The translations under genes and the position numbers were made by a program. Of a stretch of 56,675 nucleotides of DNA, positions 24,283-32,002 are shown piece after piece. A model generated the notes under the pieces. It worked only from the letters and a program-made list of their open reading frames with translations. It made no database searches and was not told where the DNA came from. The DNA is from Clostridium sp. CAG:678. GTDB taxonomy: Bacteria > Bacillota > Clostridia > Oscillospirales > Acutalibacteraceae. Numbering within the stretch: the stretch's first letter is position 1; each line of letters begins with the position of its first letter. The DNA is taken from positions 141,209-197,883 of the forward strand of contig HF991822.1 of assembly GCA_000431535.1 (NCBI GenBank). Direction: 5' to 3'.

Positions 24283-24945
24283 TTTCCTCAGTTTCTCTTT
24301 ATCGGTTATTGTGATCCCTTTCCGGGAAACGGAAACGATCCCTTCGTTTGAAAAGTATTTCAGCATACGCGAAACAACCTCACGGGCAGATCCAATGTAT
24401 TTTGCAATCTGCTCGTGCGTGAGTTCTATGGTGTTTTTACCGGTTCTTGCATGCTCGTCCAGCAAAAATATGGCAAGTCGCTTGTCCATACTCATAAAAA
24501 GGATTTGCTGCAATACCCACATAACGTCTGAAAAACGGCTGACCGTTGTTTCAAGGGAAAAAATCTTTAACTGCGGATTTTTATCTGCAACTTTGGAAAA
24601 CGCGCCGGCGCTGATTACGCAGCACTCGCTGTTTTCCTCGGCGTCAATTGTAACGTCAAACGTGATCGCTTCGATCACGCAGGATGCGGAAAGCATGCAC
24701 ATATCGCCCGGATACAGCCTGTAAAGCGTAACCTCTTTTCCGCTTTCTGAGGTCATGTAGACGCGCAGACAGCCCGTCCTGACCAGTATGACTCCGGAAC
24801 ATTCCGCGCCGTCATGAATCATCGTGCCTTTCGGATAGGTAAGCGCACGGGTGTTGGCGCTTAAATATTCTCTGTCCTGTTCGGGAAGTTCACTCCCAAA
24901 AGGGAATTTTTCCTTGAGCACAGGTTCAAATATAGATTCTTTCAT
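24271..24945 (-). CDS. Crp/Fnr-family transcriptional regulator, Cys-rich sensor domain
   Basis: A 224-residue regulator: N-terminal cNMP-binding-type beta barrel, dimerisation helix (~120-145), C-terminal Crp winged helix (~150-224). The recognition helix SAREVVSRMLK has the RExxxR pattern of E. coli CRP, which reads GTGA half-sites and so matches the trxA and trxB operators. The sensor domain is rich in Cys (ECSG, TGCL, GDMCMLSASC, SECC), suggesting thiol-redox or metal sensing rather than cAMP binding; this is inference. Start: ATG at 24945 with GGAGA upstream. The gene converges on trxA. Confidence 0.85.
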   Translation of the reverse strand: MKESIFEPVLKEKFPFGSELPEQDREYLSANTRALTYPKGTMIHDGAECSGVILVRTGCLRVYMTSESGKEVTLYRLYPGDMCMLSASCVIEAITFDVTIDAEENSECCVISAGAFSKVADKNPQLKIFSLETTVSRFSDVMWVLQQILFMSMDKRLAIFLLDEHARTGKNTIELTHEQIAKYIGSAREVVSRMLKYFSNEGIVSVSRKGITITDKEKLRKLAL

Positions 24946-24962
24946 AGTTTCTCCGTAATACA

Positions 24963-24990
24963 AAACGCGCCGATTCGGCGCGTCTGTTTT
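24963..24990 (-). terminator. Terminator between the NifX-like and Crp/Fnr genes
   Basis: On the minus strand, ACGCGCCGA/TCGGCGCGT with a tiny loop is followed by TTTTG. It may reduce, without abolishing, transcription into the Crp/Fnr gene, which has only ~15 bases of further upstream space for its own promoter. Confidence 0.65.
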
Positions 24991-25391
24991 TATTTGCAGG
25001 AATTGCCGGAGCAATCTCCGTGCGCGCAGTGGTGTTCGTGATTGTGCTCCGCGATGTGATGATCACAGTGAATTTGAGGATTGTATTTCAGTTCGCTTTT
25101 TAAAAATGCCTGTGCAGCGGCGTCCGCGCTGCCGCTTACTCCGCCGTATAGCTGGATTCCGGCGTCCGCCAGTGCGTTTTGCGCACCGGCTCCGATCCCG
25201 CCGCAGATCAACGCCTTCACTCTTAGGGCTTTTAAAAACACGGCAAGCGCACCGTGGCCAGTACCGTTTGTGTCTACAACCTCGCTGTTCAGAATCTTTC
25301 CGTCTTCCATTTCAAAGATCTTGAACTGCTGCGTCTTTCCAAAATGCTGAAAGATATTTCCGCTTTCATCGTAAGTTACTGCGATTTTCAT
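24990..25391 (-). CDS. NifB/NifX-type dinitrogenase FeMo-cofactor domain protein with His/Cys tail
   Basis: 133 residues. Residues 1-105 form the dinitrogenase iron-molybdenum cofactor-binding domain (MKIAVTYDESGNIFQHFGKT at the start, then VKALICGGIGAGAQNALADA). The last ~25 residues are rich in His and Cys (CDHHIAEHNHEHHCAHGDC), a likely metal-binding tail. Stand-alone members in non-fixing anaerobes are common and of unknown role. The gene is divergent from trxB and shares its regulatory region. RBS GGAGGCG precedes the ATG. Confidence 0.85.
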   Translation of the reverse strand: MKIAVTYDESGNIFQHFGKTQQFKIFEMEDGKILNSEVVDTNGTGHGALAVFLKALRVKALICGGIGAGAQNALADAGIQLYGGVSGSADAAAQAFLKSELKYNPQIHCDHHIAEHNHEHHCAHGDCSGNSCK

Positions 25392-25419
25392 GTTGCGCCT
25401 CCAAAAACTTTATACAAAA

Positions 25420-25448
25420 AATATACTCTCAATTTTATTTTTTGTCAA
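25420..25448 (-). promoter_or_regulatory. Promoter of the NifX-like gene
   Basis: On the minus strand: TTGACA (complement of 25443-25448), 17-bp spacer, TATATT (complement of 25420-25425). The operator at 25464-25477 would lie about 58 bases upstream of the predicted start, so it could also act on this gene. Confidence 0.8.
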
Positions 25449-25463
25449 CTTTGCGGCGTACTG

Positions 25464-25505
25464 TGTGATCAAATCACGGAAATACGGTGAAAATATGTGT
25501 ATAAT
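25464..25505 (+). promoter_or_regulatory. trxB promoter with Crp-type operator at about -41
   Basis: TGTGATCAAATCAC (25464-25477) is a GTGA-N5-TCAC palindrome centred at 25471; TATAAT starts at 25500, 29 bases from the centre, exactly as for trxA. The two sites agree as TGTGATC-N3-TCAC-N-GAAA. There is no good -35 box (CGGAAA), as expected for an activator-dependent promoter. Confidence 0.7.
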
Positions 25506-25530
25506 AGAATTCAGAAAAGGAGGTATGGGT

Positions 25531-26457
25531 ATGGAACATGTTTATGATATGATCATCATCGGCGGCGGTCCAGCCGGATATACCGCAGCGCTTTATGCTG
25601 CACGCGCCGGTCTGGATGTTGCCGTTGTTGAAAAAGCAGGTGCAGGCGGCCAGATGGCGCTTACGGATGTGATTGATAATTATCCCGGCTTTGAGCAGGG
25701 TGTTGACGGATTTACACTTGGCATGAATATGCAAAAACAGGCGGAGCGGTTCGGTGCAAAAACGGTTTTTGGCGAGGTATCGTCTGTTGATTTAACAAAA
25801 AAGATCAAAGAGATCCGCACTGCCTCTGCGCATATGTATGCAAAAGCCGTTGTGCTTTCAACCGGGGCGGACCCGCGCGAACTCGGTCTGGAAAACGAGC
25901 ATGCGTATATCGGAAAAGGCGTGCACTACTGCGCACATTGTGACGGCAGATTTTATAAAGACAAAACCGTGATCGTGGTTGGCGGAGGAAATACGGCAGT
26001 TGCTGATGCGCTCTATCTTTCCAGGCTTGCCAAAAAGGTGTATCTTGTTCACCGCAGAGATCAGTTAAGAGCGGAAAAGATCCTTTCCGATCCGCTTTTT
26101 AAAGCGGATAATGTTGAGATCTTGTGGAACAGTGTGCCTTCCGGTCTGGTTGGAGACGGCAGAATTTCCGGCGCAGTGATCAGAAATGTGCTCAGCGGCG
26201 CTCAGTTTGAACTGCCTGCTGACGGGATTTTTGTCAGTATCGGAAGAACGCCGTCTACTGCGTTTTTGAAAGGGCAGATTGCTTTGGATGAAAGCGGCTA
26301 TATCAAAGCGGATGAAACAACTGTAACGAGTGTACCGGGCGTTTTTGCCGTAGGCGATGTGCGCACAAAACCACTGCGTCAGGTCGTTACCGCGGTAAGT
26401 GATGGTGCGGTTGCAGTCCATTTTGCAGAAGAATATCTTGCGTCTGTAAAAGTATAA
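25531..26457 (+). CDS. trxB: Thioredoxin reductase (NADPH)
   Basis: A 308-residue flavoprotein that passes electrons from NADPH through FAD to thioredoxin. GGGPAGYTAALYAARAG is the N-terminal FAD dinucleotide fold. CAHC (Cys134, Cys137) in VHYCAHCDGRF is the redox pair, GGGNTAVADALYLS the NADPH fold, and VFAVGDVRTKPLRQV the C-terminal FAD motif. ATG 25531 is chosen over 25525 because AAAGGAGGT is 7 bases upstream of it. Confidence 0.95.
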   Translation: MEHVYDMIIIGGGPAGYTAALYAARAGLDVAVVEKAGAGGQMALTDVIDNYPGFEQGVDGFTLGMNMQKQAERFGAKTVFGEVSSVDLTKKIKEIRTASAHMYAKAVVLSTGADPRELGLENEHAYIGKGVHYCAHCDGRFYKDKTVIVVGGGNTAVADALYLSRLAKKVYLVHRRDQLRAEKILSDPLFKADNVEILWNSVPSGLVGDGRISGAVIRNVLSGAQFELPADGIFVSIGRTPSTAFLKGQIALDESGYIKADETTVTSVPGVFAVGDVRTKPLRQVVTAVSDGAVAVHFAEEYLASVKV

Positions 26458-26492
26458 AAATTGTATTTCATCCATTAAAGAAATTTATTTAT

Positions 26493-26530
26493 AAAAAAAC
26501 GGTCTGAGCAAATAACTCAGACCGTTTCTT
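26493..26530. terminator. Bidirectional terminator between trxB and alr
   Basis: A 12-bp perfect stem, AAACGGTCTGAG (26497-26508)/CTCAGACCGTTT (26516-26527), flanked by A and T runs. It serves convergent trxB and alr. Confidence 0.88.
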
Positions 26531-27606
26531 TAAATATAAACTCTTTCCAGCCTTGGGTTTACCATAAGAGGGGAGAGATCCACGCTTGCCGTGTCTCCCG
26601 CTTTTACGTCGGAATCCGTAATATCTACCGCCGTGTGAGAAAGCCCGATCTCACCGATCACATGAAACATTCTTCCGTTTATCCGCATATACATCTGTTT
26701 CTTTTTTACAAATTGCTTGGCGGCGGAAAGTACGTAGTGCAGATCAGCTGTCTCCCGTTCTTTCTCAAGACCGAATCCGTCATAATGCCCGATCGGCACA
26801 ATCGCGATCTTCGTTTCTCTCTTCGTTTTAAAAAGTCCGTTATAACCGATGGCGTAACCTGCCGGAACGGTCTTAACGTCTACCACTTCCGCTTCCAGCC
26901 TGCCGAGGCGGTGCAGGGGCGTTTTGGCTTTGGTGATCACTCTGCCGGTAAATGCCGAGCCGATCCTTACTGCGTCCATAGAAACACCGTCAACATTCAG
27001 CAGAGCGGGGGAGTTGGCGCAGTGTGCCATTCCGGTTTCAAAGCCTGCGTTTTTTATCTGCGTAATGCAGTCTTTAAACACGGCAAGCTGGGCTTTCGTC
27101 AGTTCAGCGTTTCGAAACGCGCTTGAAAAATGCGTGTAAATGCCGGTAAATTTCAGGTGAGGCATTTTATAACATTCTATCGCCTTGGAGATTTCGCTGG
27201 GCATAAAACCATATCTGCCCATGCCGGTGTCTATTTTTAAATGGCATTTTACCGTAGTGTCAAGTTCATCGGCAACCTTCTCCATTACCCGGCATGCCGC
27301 TCGGGAACCGATCGTGGCAATACAGCCGCTCCCCGCAATCTGCCTGGCTTCGCTTTCAATACAGGTGGATCGCATCACAAGAAGGCTGTCTTTTTCATCC
27401 AAGATCTCTTTTAAAACGGGAATATCCGTAACTTCGGTAACGGCAAAAAATGTTATTCCGTTTTCTTTCAGAACGGATGTAAATTCTCTGATTCCAAAAC
27501 CGTAACCGTTTCCTTTTACAACGCCGATCACGGGCACGCCGGCTTTTTGCTTAATAAATTCTATATTTTCTTTCAGTTTCTCTTTTTCAATTACGTATCT
27601 GCTCAT
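26530..27606 (-). CDS. alr: Alanine racemase
   Basis: A 358-residue fold-type III PLP enzyme that interconverts L- and D-alanine for peptidoglycan. The PLP lysine is in VIGVVKGNGYGFG (canonical VKANAYGHG), CHLKIDTGMGRYGF is the second signature, and the catalytic Tyr of the other subunit is in AIGYNGLF. IAIVPIGHYDGFG replaces the usual VPIGYADG. These deviations leave room for a racemase acting on another amino acid. It overlaps the upstream FemAB-like gene by ATGA, so the two are translationally coupled. Confidence 0.85.
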   Translation of the reverse strand: MSRYVIEKEKLKENIEFIKQKAGVPVIGVVKGNGYGFGIREFTSVLKENGITFFAVTEVTDIPVLKEILDEKDSLLVMRSTCIESEARQIAGSGCIATIGSRAACRVMEKVADELDTTVKCHLKIDTGMGRYGFMPSEISKAIECYKMPHLKFTGIYTHFSSAFRNAELTKAQLAVFKDCITQIKNAGFETGMAHCANSPALLNVDGVSMDAVRIGSAFTGRVITKAKTPLHRLGRLEAEVVDVKTVPAGYAIGYNGLFKTKRETKIAIVPIGHYDGFGLEKERETADLHYVLSAAKQFVKKKQMYMRINGRMFHVIGEIGLSHTAVDITDSDVKAGDTASVDLSPLMVNPRLERVYI

Positions 27607-28640
27607 CTTAATTTCTTCTTTAACTCCATGGCAAGGTTGTAAAGTCTGTAAACCGGTTTGTTGATCACATAGTCAAATTCGCCAATAAATTCTTTCATAT
27701 ATCCGCCAAAACCGTGTTTGAATCTCCAAAGCCCGTAGTGTGGATTCTCAGGGTTCTGGCAGTCACCGCTGATCCCGCCGAAATCGTATACTGCGCATCC
27801 GCATTCAAGGCCCCATTTCATCATTGCCCATTGCAGTGCGTAGTTAGGATATACATTTCTGTGTGCGTTGGAGGATGCGCCGTACTGGTACTTCATTACG
27901 TTTTTGCCCCATTTTATGGCAATGGTGCCCGCAATTGCCTGCCCATCATAATACGCCATATACAGCCTTGCATCCTCTCCCATGCAGTTGAGGATCTTTT
28001 CAAAATACCATTTCGGCCGGGTAGAAAAGCCGTCTCTTTCGCCGGTCTCCTGCATGATTCTTACAAAGTCGGCCAGTGCTTCTGTTCCCATAACCTTTAC
28101 TTCCACACCCTTTTTCGGTGCTTTGCGGATTCTGTTTCTGTAGTCCGGCTTAAATGTAAGCATCAGCTCCTCTTCATTCATGCCGTTGTAATCAAAGCAG
28201 TAAACAAAACGCGGCTGCACGTTTTCAAAATCCAAACATCCCGGGTTAAGTTCAGCAAAGCCTTTATTGATTAGATGCTTTTTGTACGCCGTGTGTGCAA
28301 CGGTGATCTCCGGGTCTATTTTTATGCAGTAGGCTTTGTACTCTTTTGCAAGCGCAAGCAGCCCGTCAAATAGTTTGTCAAACGTATCAAAATCATCTTC
28401 ATCCGCAACAAAGCCGCGGCAAACGTAAAACAGCGCGTTTTTGATTACCGGCACAAACCGGATCAGGACCGCTGCGGAGCCTTTGATATTGCCGCTGTCG
28501 TCTTTCAGCATGATCGCTTCCCATTTCCACGCTGATTTTACCTTTGCCCATTTGGAAGAGTGCTGAAACAGCCCCTTTGGGTGGCGTTGGATGAAATTTT
28601 CATATTCCTCAAGATTCTCTTTGGTAACTCTTTCTATCAT
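27603..28640 (-). CDS. FemAB/FemX-family peptidoglycan aminoacyltransferase
   Basis: A 345-residue protein of the Fem family (two GNAT-like domains). GLFQHSSKWAKVK at the N terminus, MLTFKPDYRNRIRKAPKKGV in the middle and YPNYALQWAMMKWGLECGC with YDFGGISGD late in the sequence are the usual FemX landmarks. Fem proteins transfer an amino acid from aminoacyl-tRNA to lipid II. Coupling with alr suggests an alanine- or serine-containing bridge; the amino acid is not determinable here. The start at 28640 has GGAGGT upstream and replaces a 9-residue longer frame. Confidence 0.85.
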   Translation of the reverse strand: MIERVTKENLEEYENFIQRHPKGLFQHSSKWAKVKSAWKWEAIMLKDDSGNIKGSAAVLIRFVPVIKNALFYVCRGFVADEDDFDTFDKLFDGLLALAKEYKAYCIKIDPEITVAHTAYKKHLINKGFAELNPGCLDFENVQPRFVYCFDYNGMNEEELMLTFKPDYRNRIRKAPKKGVEVKVMGTEALADFVRIMQETGERDGFSTRPKWYFEKILNCMGEDARLYMAYYDGQAIAGTIAIKWGKNVMKYQYGASSNAHRNVYPNYALQWAMMKWGLECGCAVYDFGGISGDCQNPENPHYGLWRFKHGFGGYMKEFIGEFDYVINKPVYRLYNLAMELKKKLR

Positions 28641-28703
28641 ATATTTACCTCCGTTTTGCAGCCGCACACAACTATAAGTTTTCAGAAAATTTTTTCAATT
28701 CGA

Positions 28704-28733
28704 ATTATAGCACAGATTCATCAAACTTGTCTA
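28704..28733 (-). promoter_or_regulatory. Candidate promoter of femX-alr
   Basis: On the minus strand: TAGACA (complement of 28728-28733), 18-bp spacer, TATAAT (complement of 28704-28709). Confidence 0.5.
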
Positions 28734-28752
28734 TAATATCTTGCCTGTTTTG

Positions 28753-28781
28753 TTGACTTTTCTTATAAAATCATATATTAT
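28753..28781 (+). promoter_or_regulatory. Promoter of lacZ
   Basis: TTGACT (28753-28758), 17-bp spacer, TATTAT (28776-28781). No catabolite-responsive element was recognised next to it. Confidence 0.65.
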
Positions 28782-28828
28782 GTAAATAAACTTATTTTCT
28801 AATTTTTACTAAGCAGTGGGAGAAATTT

Positions 28829-31800
28829 ATGGAAAAGCAGATTTGGGAAGATCCGAAAGTGATCAAAGTAAATAAAGAGGATGGCCATGTGATTGCCATG
28901 CCATACGATGATGTGGATTCCGCTTTGTCCGGCGAGGAGAGCAGATATAAGCTTTCCCTAAACGGAATGTGGAAATTTTATTGGCAGAGGGGTCTTGAAA
29001 ACCAGCCGCAGAATTTTGAGGATCCCGGTTTCAATGATGCCGAGTGGGGAGAGATAAAGGTGCCCTCCGTCTGGCAAACAGAGGGCTATTCTGTGCCGTA
29101 TTATTACGCAAGCACGTTTCCGCGCGCGATCAGCAGAAGCAAACACCGTATCCCGAAAATAGACCATAAAATGCAGGAAATCGGCTTTTACCGAAAAACA
29201 TTTGCTTTGGATAAAGAGTGGAAAGAAAGAGAGATCTTTATTCACTTCGGCGCGTGCAAAGCCGGTCTTGAAGTGTATGTTAACGGCAATTATGTGGGCT
29301 ATTCCCAAGGCTCTATGACGCCGCATGAATTTAATATCACCAAATTTGTGAAAACTGGCGAAGAAAATATTGTTTGCGCCAAGGTGTACCGGTATACGGA
29401 CGGCACGTATCTTGAAGATCAGGATATGTGGTGGCTCTGCGGCATTTACAGAGAGGTCTATATTTTTGCAGAAAGTCCTGCGGCAATCCGAGACTTCTTT
29501 TTCAGAACCAAGTTTGATAATTTCTATAAGGATGCCGTTGCGTCTCTTGATATTCACATTGAAAATTATGCTGCTTTAAACGGCAGCGCCACCTGCAAAG
29601 CGTATCTGATTTCCGATACGGGCAGGGAGATTGAGATCGGCGAGGAAACGCAGAAACTCGGCCATACCACAACGGATTTTTCCATGAAAGCGGAAGTGAA
29701 AAATCCAAAGAAATGGTCTGCCGAAACGCCGAGTCTTTATACGCTTGTCATTATTTTGAGCATAGATGAAAACGTTTATGCCGTAAAAACTTATGAAGTC
29801 GGTTTCAAGCAGGTGGAGATCAAAGGGGAAAAGATCTATTTTAACGGCATGCCGCTCATGATCCGGGGTGTAAACCGCCATGACTTTGATCCGGATCACG
29901 GCTGGGCTGTTCCCCGTGAGCGGTACACGCAGGATCTGGATATTATGAAACAGAATAATATCAATTCCATACGTACTTCGCATTACCCCGACGATCCTTA
30001 TTTTTACAAAATGTGCAATGAATACGGCTTCTATGTAATGGATGAATGCGAAGTGGAGAGCCATGGCGTGCGGCGCAAAGGCGTGCCGGGCAGTAATCCG
30101 ATGTGGACGGATGCCGTTGTGGACAGAATGCAGCGCATGGTTCTTAGGGACAGAAATAACCCCTGTGTGTTTATGTGGAGCCTTGGTAACGAAGCCGGCG
30201 ACGGCGATAATTTTGCCAAAATGAAAGCAGCGGCTCTGGAACTGGACGATACAAGGCAGTTTCATTATGAAGGCGATTTTGATCTTACCAAAAGCGATGT
30301 TATTTCAAGAATGTATCCAACTGCGGATATTATGGAAAAACTCGGCAACAAGCAGGAAATTAAGATCACGCTTTATGACAATATTGCCAATCAGCTTGCG
30401 GCAGACAGTAAACCGATCAAGCCTGAAATGTATGAGGGCAAGCCGATCCTGCTGTGCGAATATGCCCATTCCATGGAAAATTCCCTTGGTAATTTCCAGG
30501 AATATATGGATGATTTTGAAAAGTACGATAATATGTGCGGCGGATTTATATGGGATTTTGTTGATCAGACGCTGCACCGCGTAAGCGACGACGGCAAGGA
30601 TATGTGGCTTTACGGCGATGATTTCGCAAAGCAGGAGCCGAGAAAAACGATTGATATTCCGAATACTACCGCCCTTGCCGGATCCAATACATACTTTTGC
30701 GCAAACGGTATTATCGCTGCGGACAGAACGGTCCATCCGCAGATTCATGAGGTTAAAAAAGTTTACGCGGAGATCAAAACAGAGGCGTTTGATATCAATA
30801 AAGGCACTTTCCGTGTAAAGAATAAATATTTGTTTACAAACATTTCCGCCTTTACCTGCCGTTGGAGCGTAGAGGCAGAAGGCGAGATACTGGCAAGCGG
30901 CGAACTGGAGAAATTTGAGTGCGATCCGCTTTCTGAAACGTATATCACAATTCCTTATGATATTACCACTTTCCCGGATGATAAAGAAGTTGTGCTCACC
31001 GTTTCTTTCTACACAAGAAAGAAAACACCGGGCAGAAAATCCAATTTTGAGGTTGCCTGGGATCAGTTTATTTTGAATCCTATACCGCAGCCTGCCGCGC
31101 CCGAATCCAAAGGCGATCTCACGTTTGATAAAAAGGGCAATTCGGTCAATATCGTTGGGGATGGTTATGCCGTGAAGATTGAGAACGGCAGGATCACCAG
31201 CATTTCGATCGATGGAAGAGAAAAACTCAAAGGCCCGATGGAGCCGTATTATTTCCGCGCTCTGACGGATAACGACATTGATTCTCTGAATTTCGTGCCG
31301 GCTCTGATTCCGCTTCATCCGTATTATAGGTGGAGAACAGCAAGCCACAAGGCAAAAGCCATCCGAACCGTGGCCAATATCGGGGATGATAACTGCGTTG
31401 AAGTGCATATTGCTTGGAGCACGCCGCTTTTAAAAGACGCTGTATCCACTTACAAGATCTATCCGGATAAGCGCATTTATGTTTATCACAGCGCTGTTCC
31501 GAAAGCGCCTATGGTAAAATTCGGCACGCGCGTTACGCTGGACGGCAAGAATGAATATGTTAACTGGTACGGCCGCGGCCCGCAGGCAACGTATTGCGAC
31601 AGAAAGACCGGCGCTAAGATCAGTTGCTACAAATCCACCGTAACGGATCTGGAACACCGCTATATGCGCCCGCAGGAAAACGCAAACCGAACTGATGTTC
31701 GTTATTTCACGATTACAGACAGAAATGGAATCGGTTTCCGATTTACCTCGTATTATGATAATTTTATCAATTTCAGCGCGCATCATTATACGATAGAGCA

Positions 31801-32002
31801 GCTGGAAAAGGCAACGCATGTGCACACGATTCCGTATAATTCTGAGATCACGGCGCTGAATATAGATCATATGCAGCTTGGCGTGGGCGGTGATCTGCCC
31901 GGTCAGGCGTTTGTCAGAGAGCCTTATAAAATGAAAAAAGGCGTGAAACAGAGTTACAGTTTCATGATGGAACCGGTGAATCCAAGAAAGAATAATTCGT
32001 GA
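28829..32002 (+). CDS. lacZ: Beta-galactosidase, GH2 (LacZ type)
   Basis: A 1057-residue cytoplasmic GH2 enzyme. Order: sugar-binding domain (~45-220), Ig-like domain, TIM barrel (~330-620), second Ig-like domain, and a LacZ small-chain domain (~760-1045). MIRGVNRHDFDPDHGW, IRTSHYPDDPYF, the acid/base Glu455 in WSLGNEAGDG and the nucleophile Glu544 in LLCEYAHSMENSLGNF are all present. It hydrolyses beta-galactosides. No signal peptide is seen. It has its own promoter and lies beside no sugar transporter. Its TGA overlaps the GTG start of comEC. Confidence 0.93.
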   Translation: MEKQIWEDPKVIKVNKEDGHVIAMPYDDVDSALSGEESRYKLSLNGMWKFYWQRGLENQPQNFEDPGFNDAEWGEIKVPSVWQTEGYSVPYYYASTFPRAISRSKHRIPKIDHKMQEIGFYRKTFALDKEWKEREIFIHFGACKAGLEVYVNGNYVGYSQGSMTPHEFNITKFVKTGEENIVCAKVYRYTDGTYLEDQDMWWLCGIYREVYIFAESPAAIRDFFFRTKFDNFYKDAVASLDIHIENYAALNGSATCKAYLISDTGREIEIGEETQKLGHTTTDFSMKAEVKNPKKWSAETPSLYTLVIILSIDENVYAVKTYEVGFKQVEIKGEKIYFNGMPLMIRGVNRHDFDPDHGWAVPRERYTQDLDIMKQNNINSIRTSHYPDDPYFYKMCNEYGFYVMDECEVESHGVRRKGVPGSNPMWTDAVVDRMQRMVLRDRNNPCVFMWSLGNEAGDGDNFAKMKAAALELDDTRQFHYEGDFDLTKSDVISRMYPTADIMEKLGNKQEIKITLYDNIANQLAADSKPIKPEMYEGKPILLCEYAHSMENSLGNFQEYMDDFEKYDNMCGGFIWDFVDQTLHRVSDDGKDMWLYGDDFAKQEPRKTIDIPNTTALAGSNTYFCANGIIAADRTVHPQIHEVKKVYAEIKTEAFDINKGTFRVKNKYLFTNISAFTCRWSVEAEGEILASGELEKFECDPLSETYITIPYDITTFPDDKEVVLTVSFYTRKKTPGRKSNFEVAWDQFILNPIPQPAAPESKGDLTFDKKGNSVNIVGDGYAVKIENGRITSISIDGREKLKGPMEPYYFRALTDNDIDSLNFVPALIPLHPYYRWRTASHKAKAIRTVANIGDDNCVEVHIAWSTPLLKDAVSTYKIYPDKRIYVYHSAVPKAPMVKFGTRVTLDGKNEYVNWYGRGPQATYCDRKTGAKISCYKSTVTDLEHRYMRPQENANRTDVRYFTITDRNGIGFRFTSYYDNFINFSAHHYTIEQLEKATHVHTIPYNSEITALNIDHMQLGVGGDLPGQAFVREPYKMKKGVKQSYSFMMEPVNPRKNNS

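Noticed and set aside
30305-31408. 367-codon minus-strand open frame inside lacZ
   Set aside because: The lacZ frame has intact catalytic motifs across this region; the reverse frame shows no family signature.
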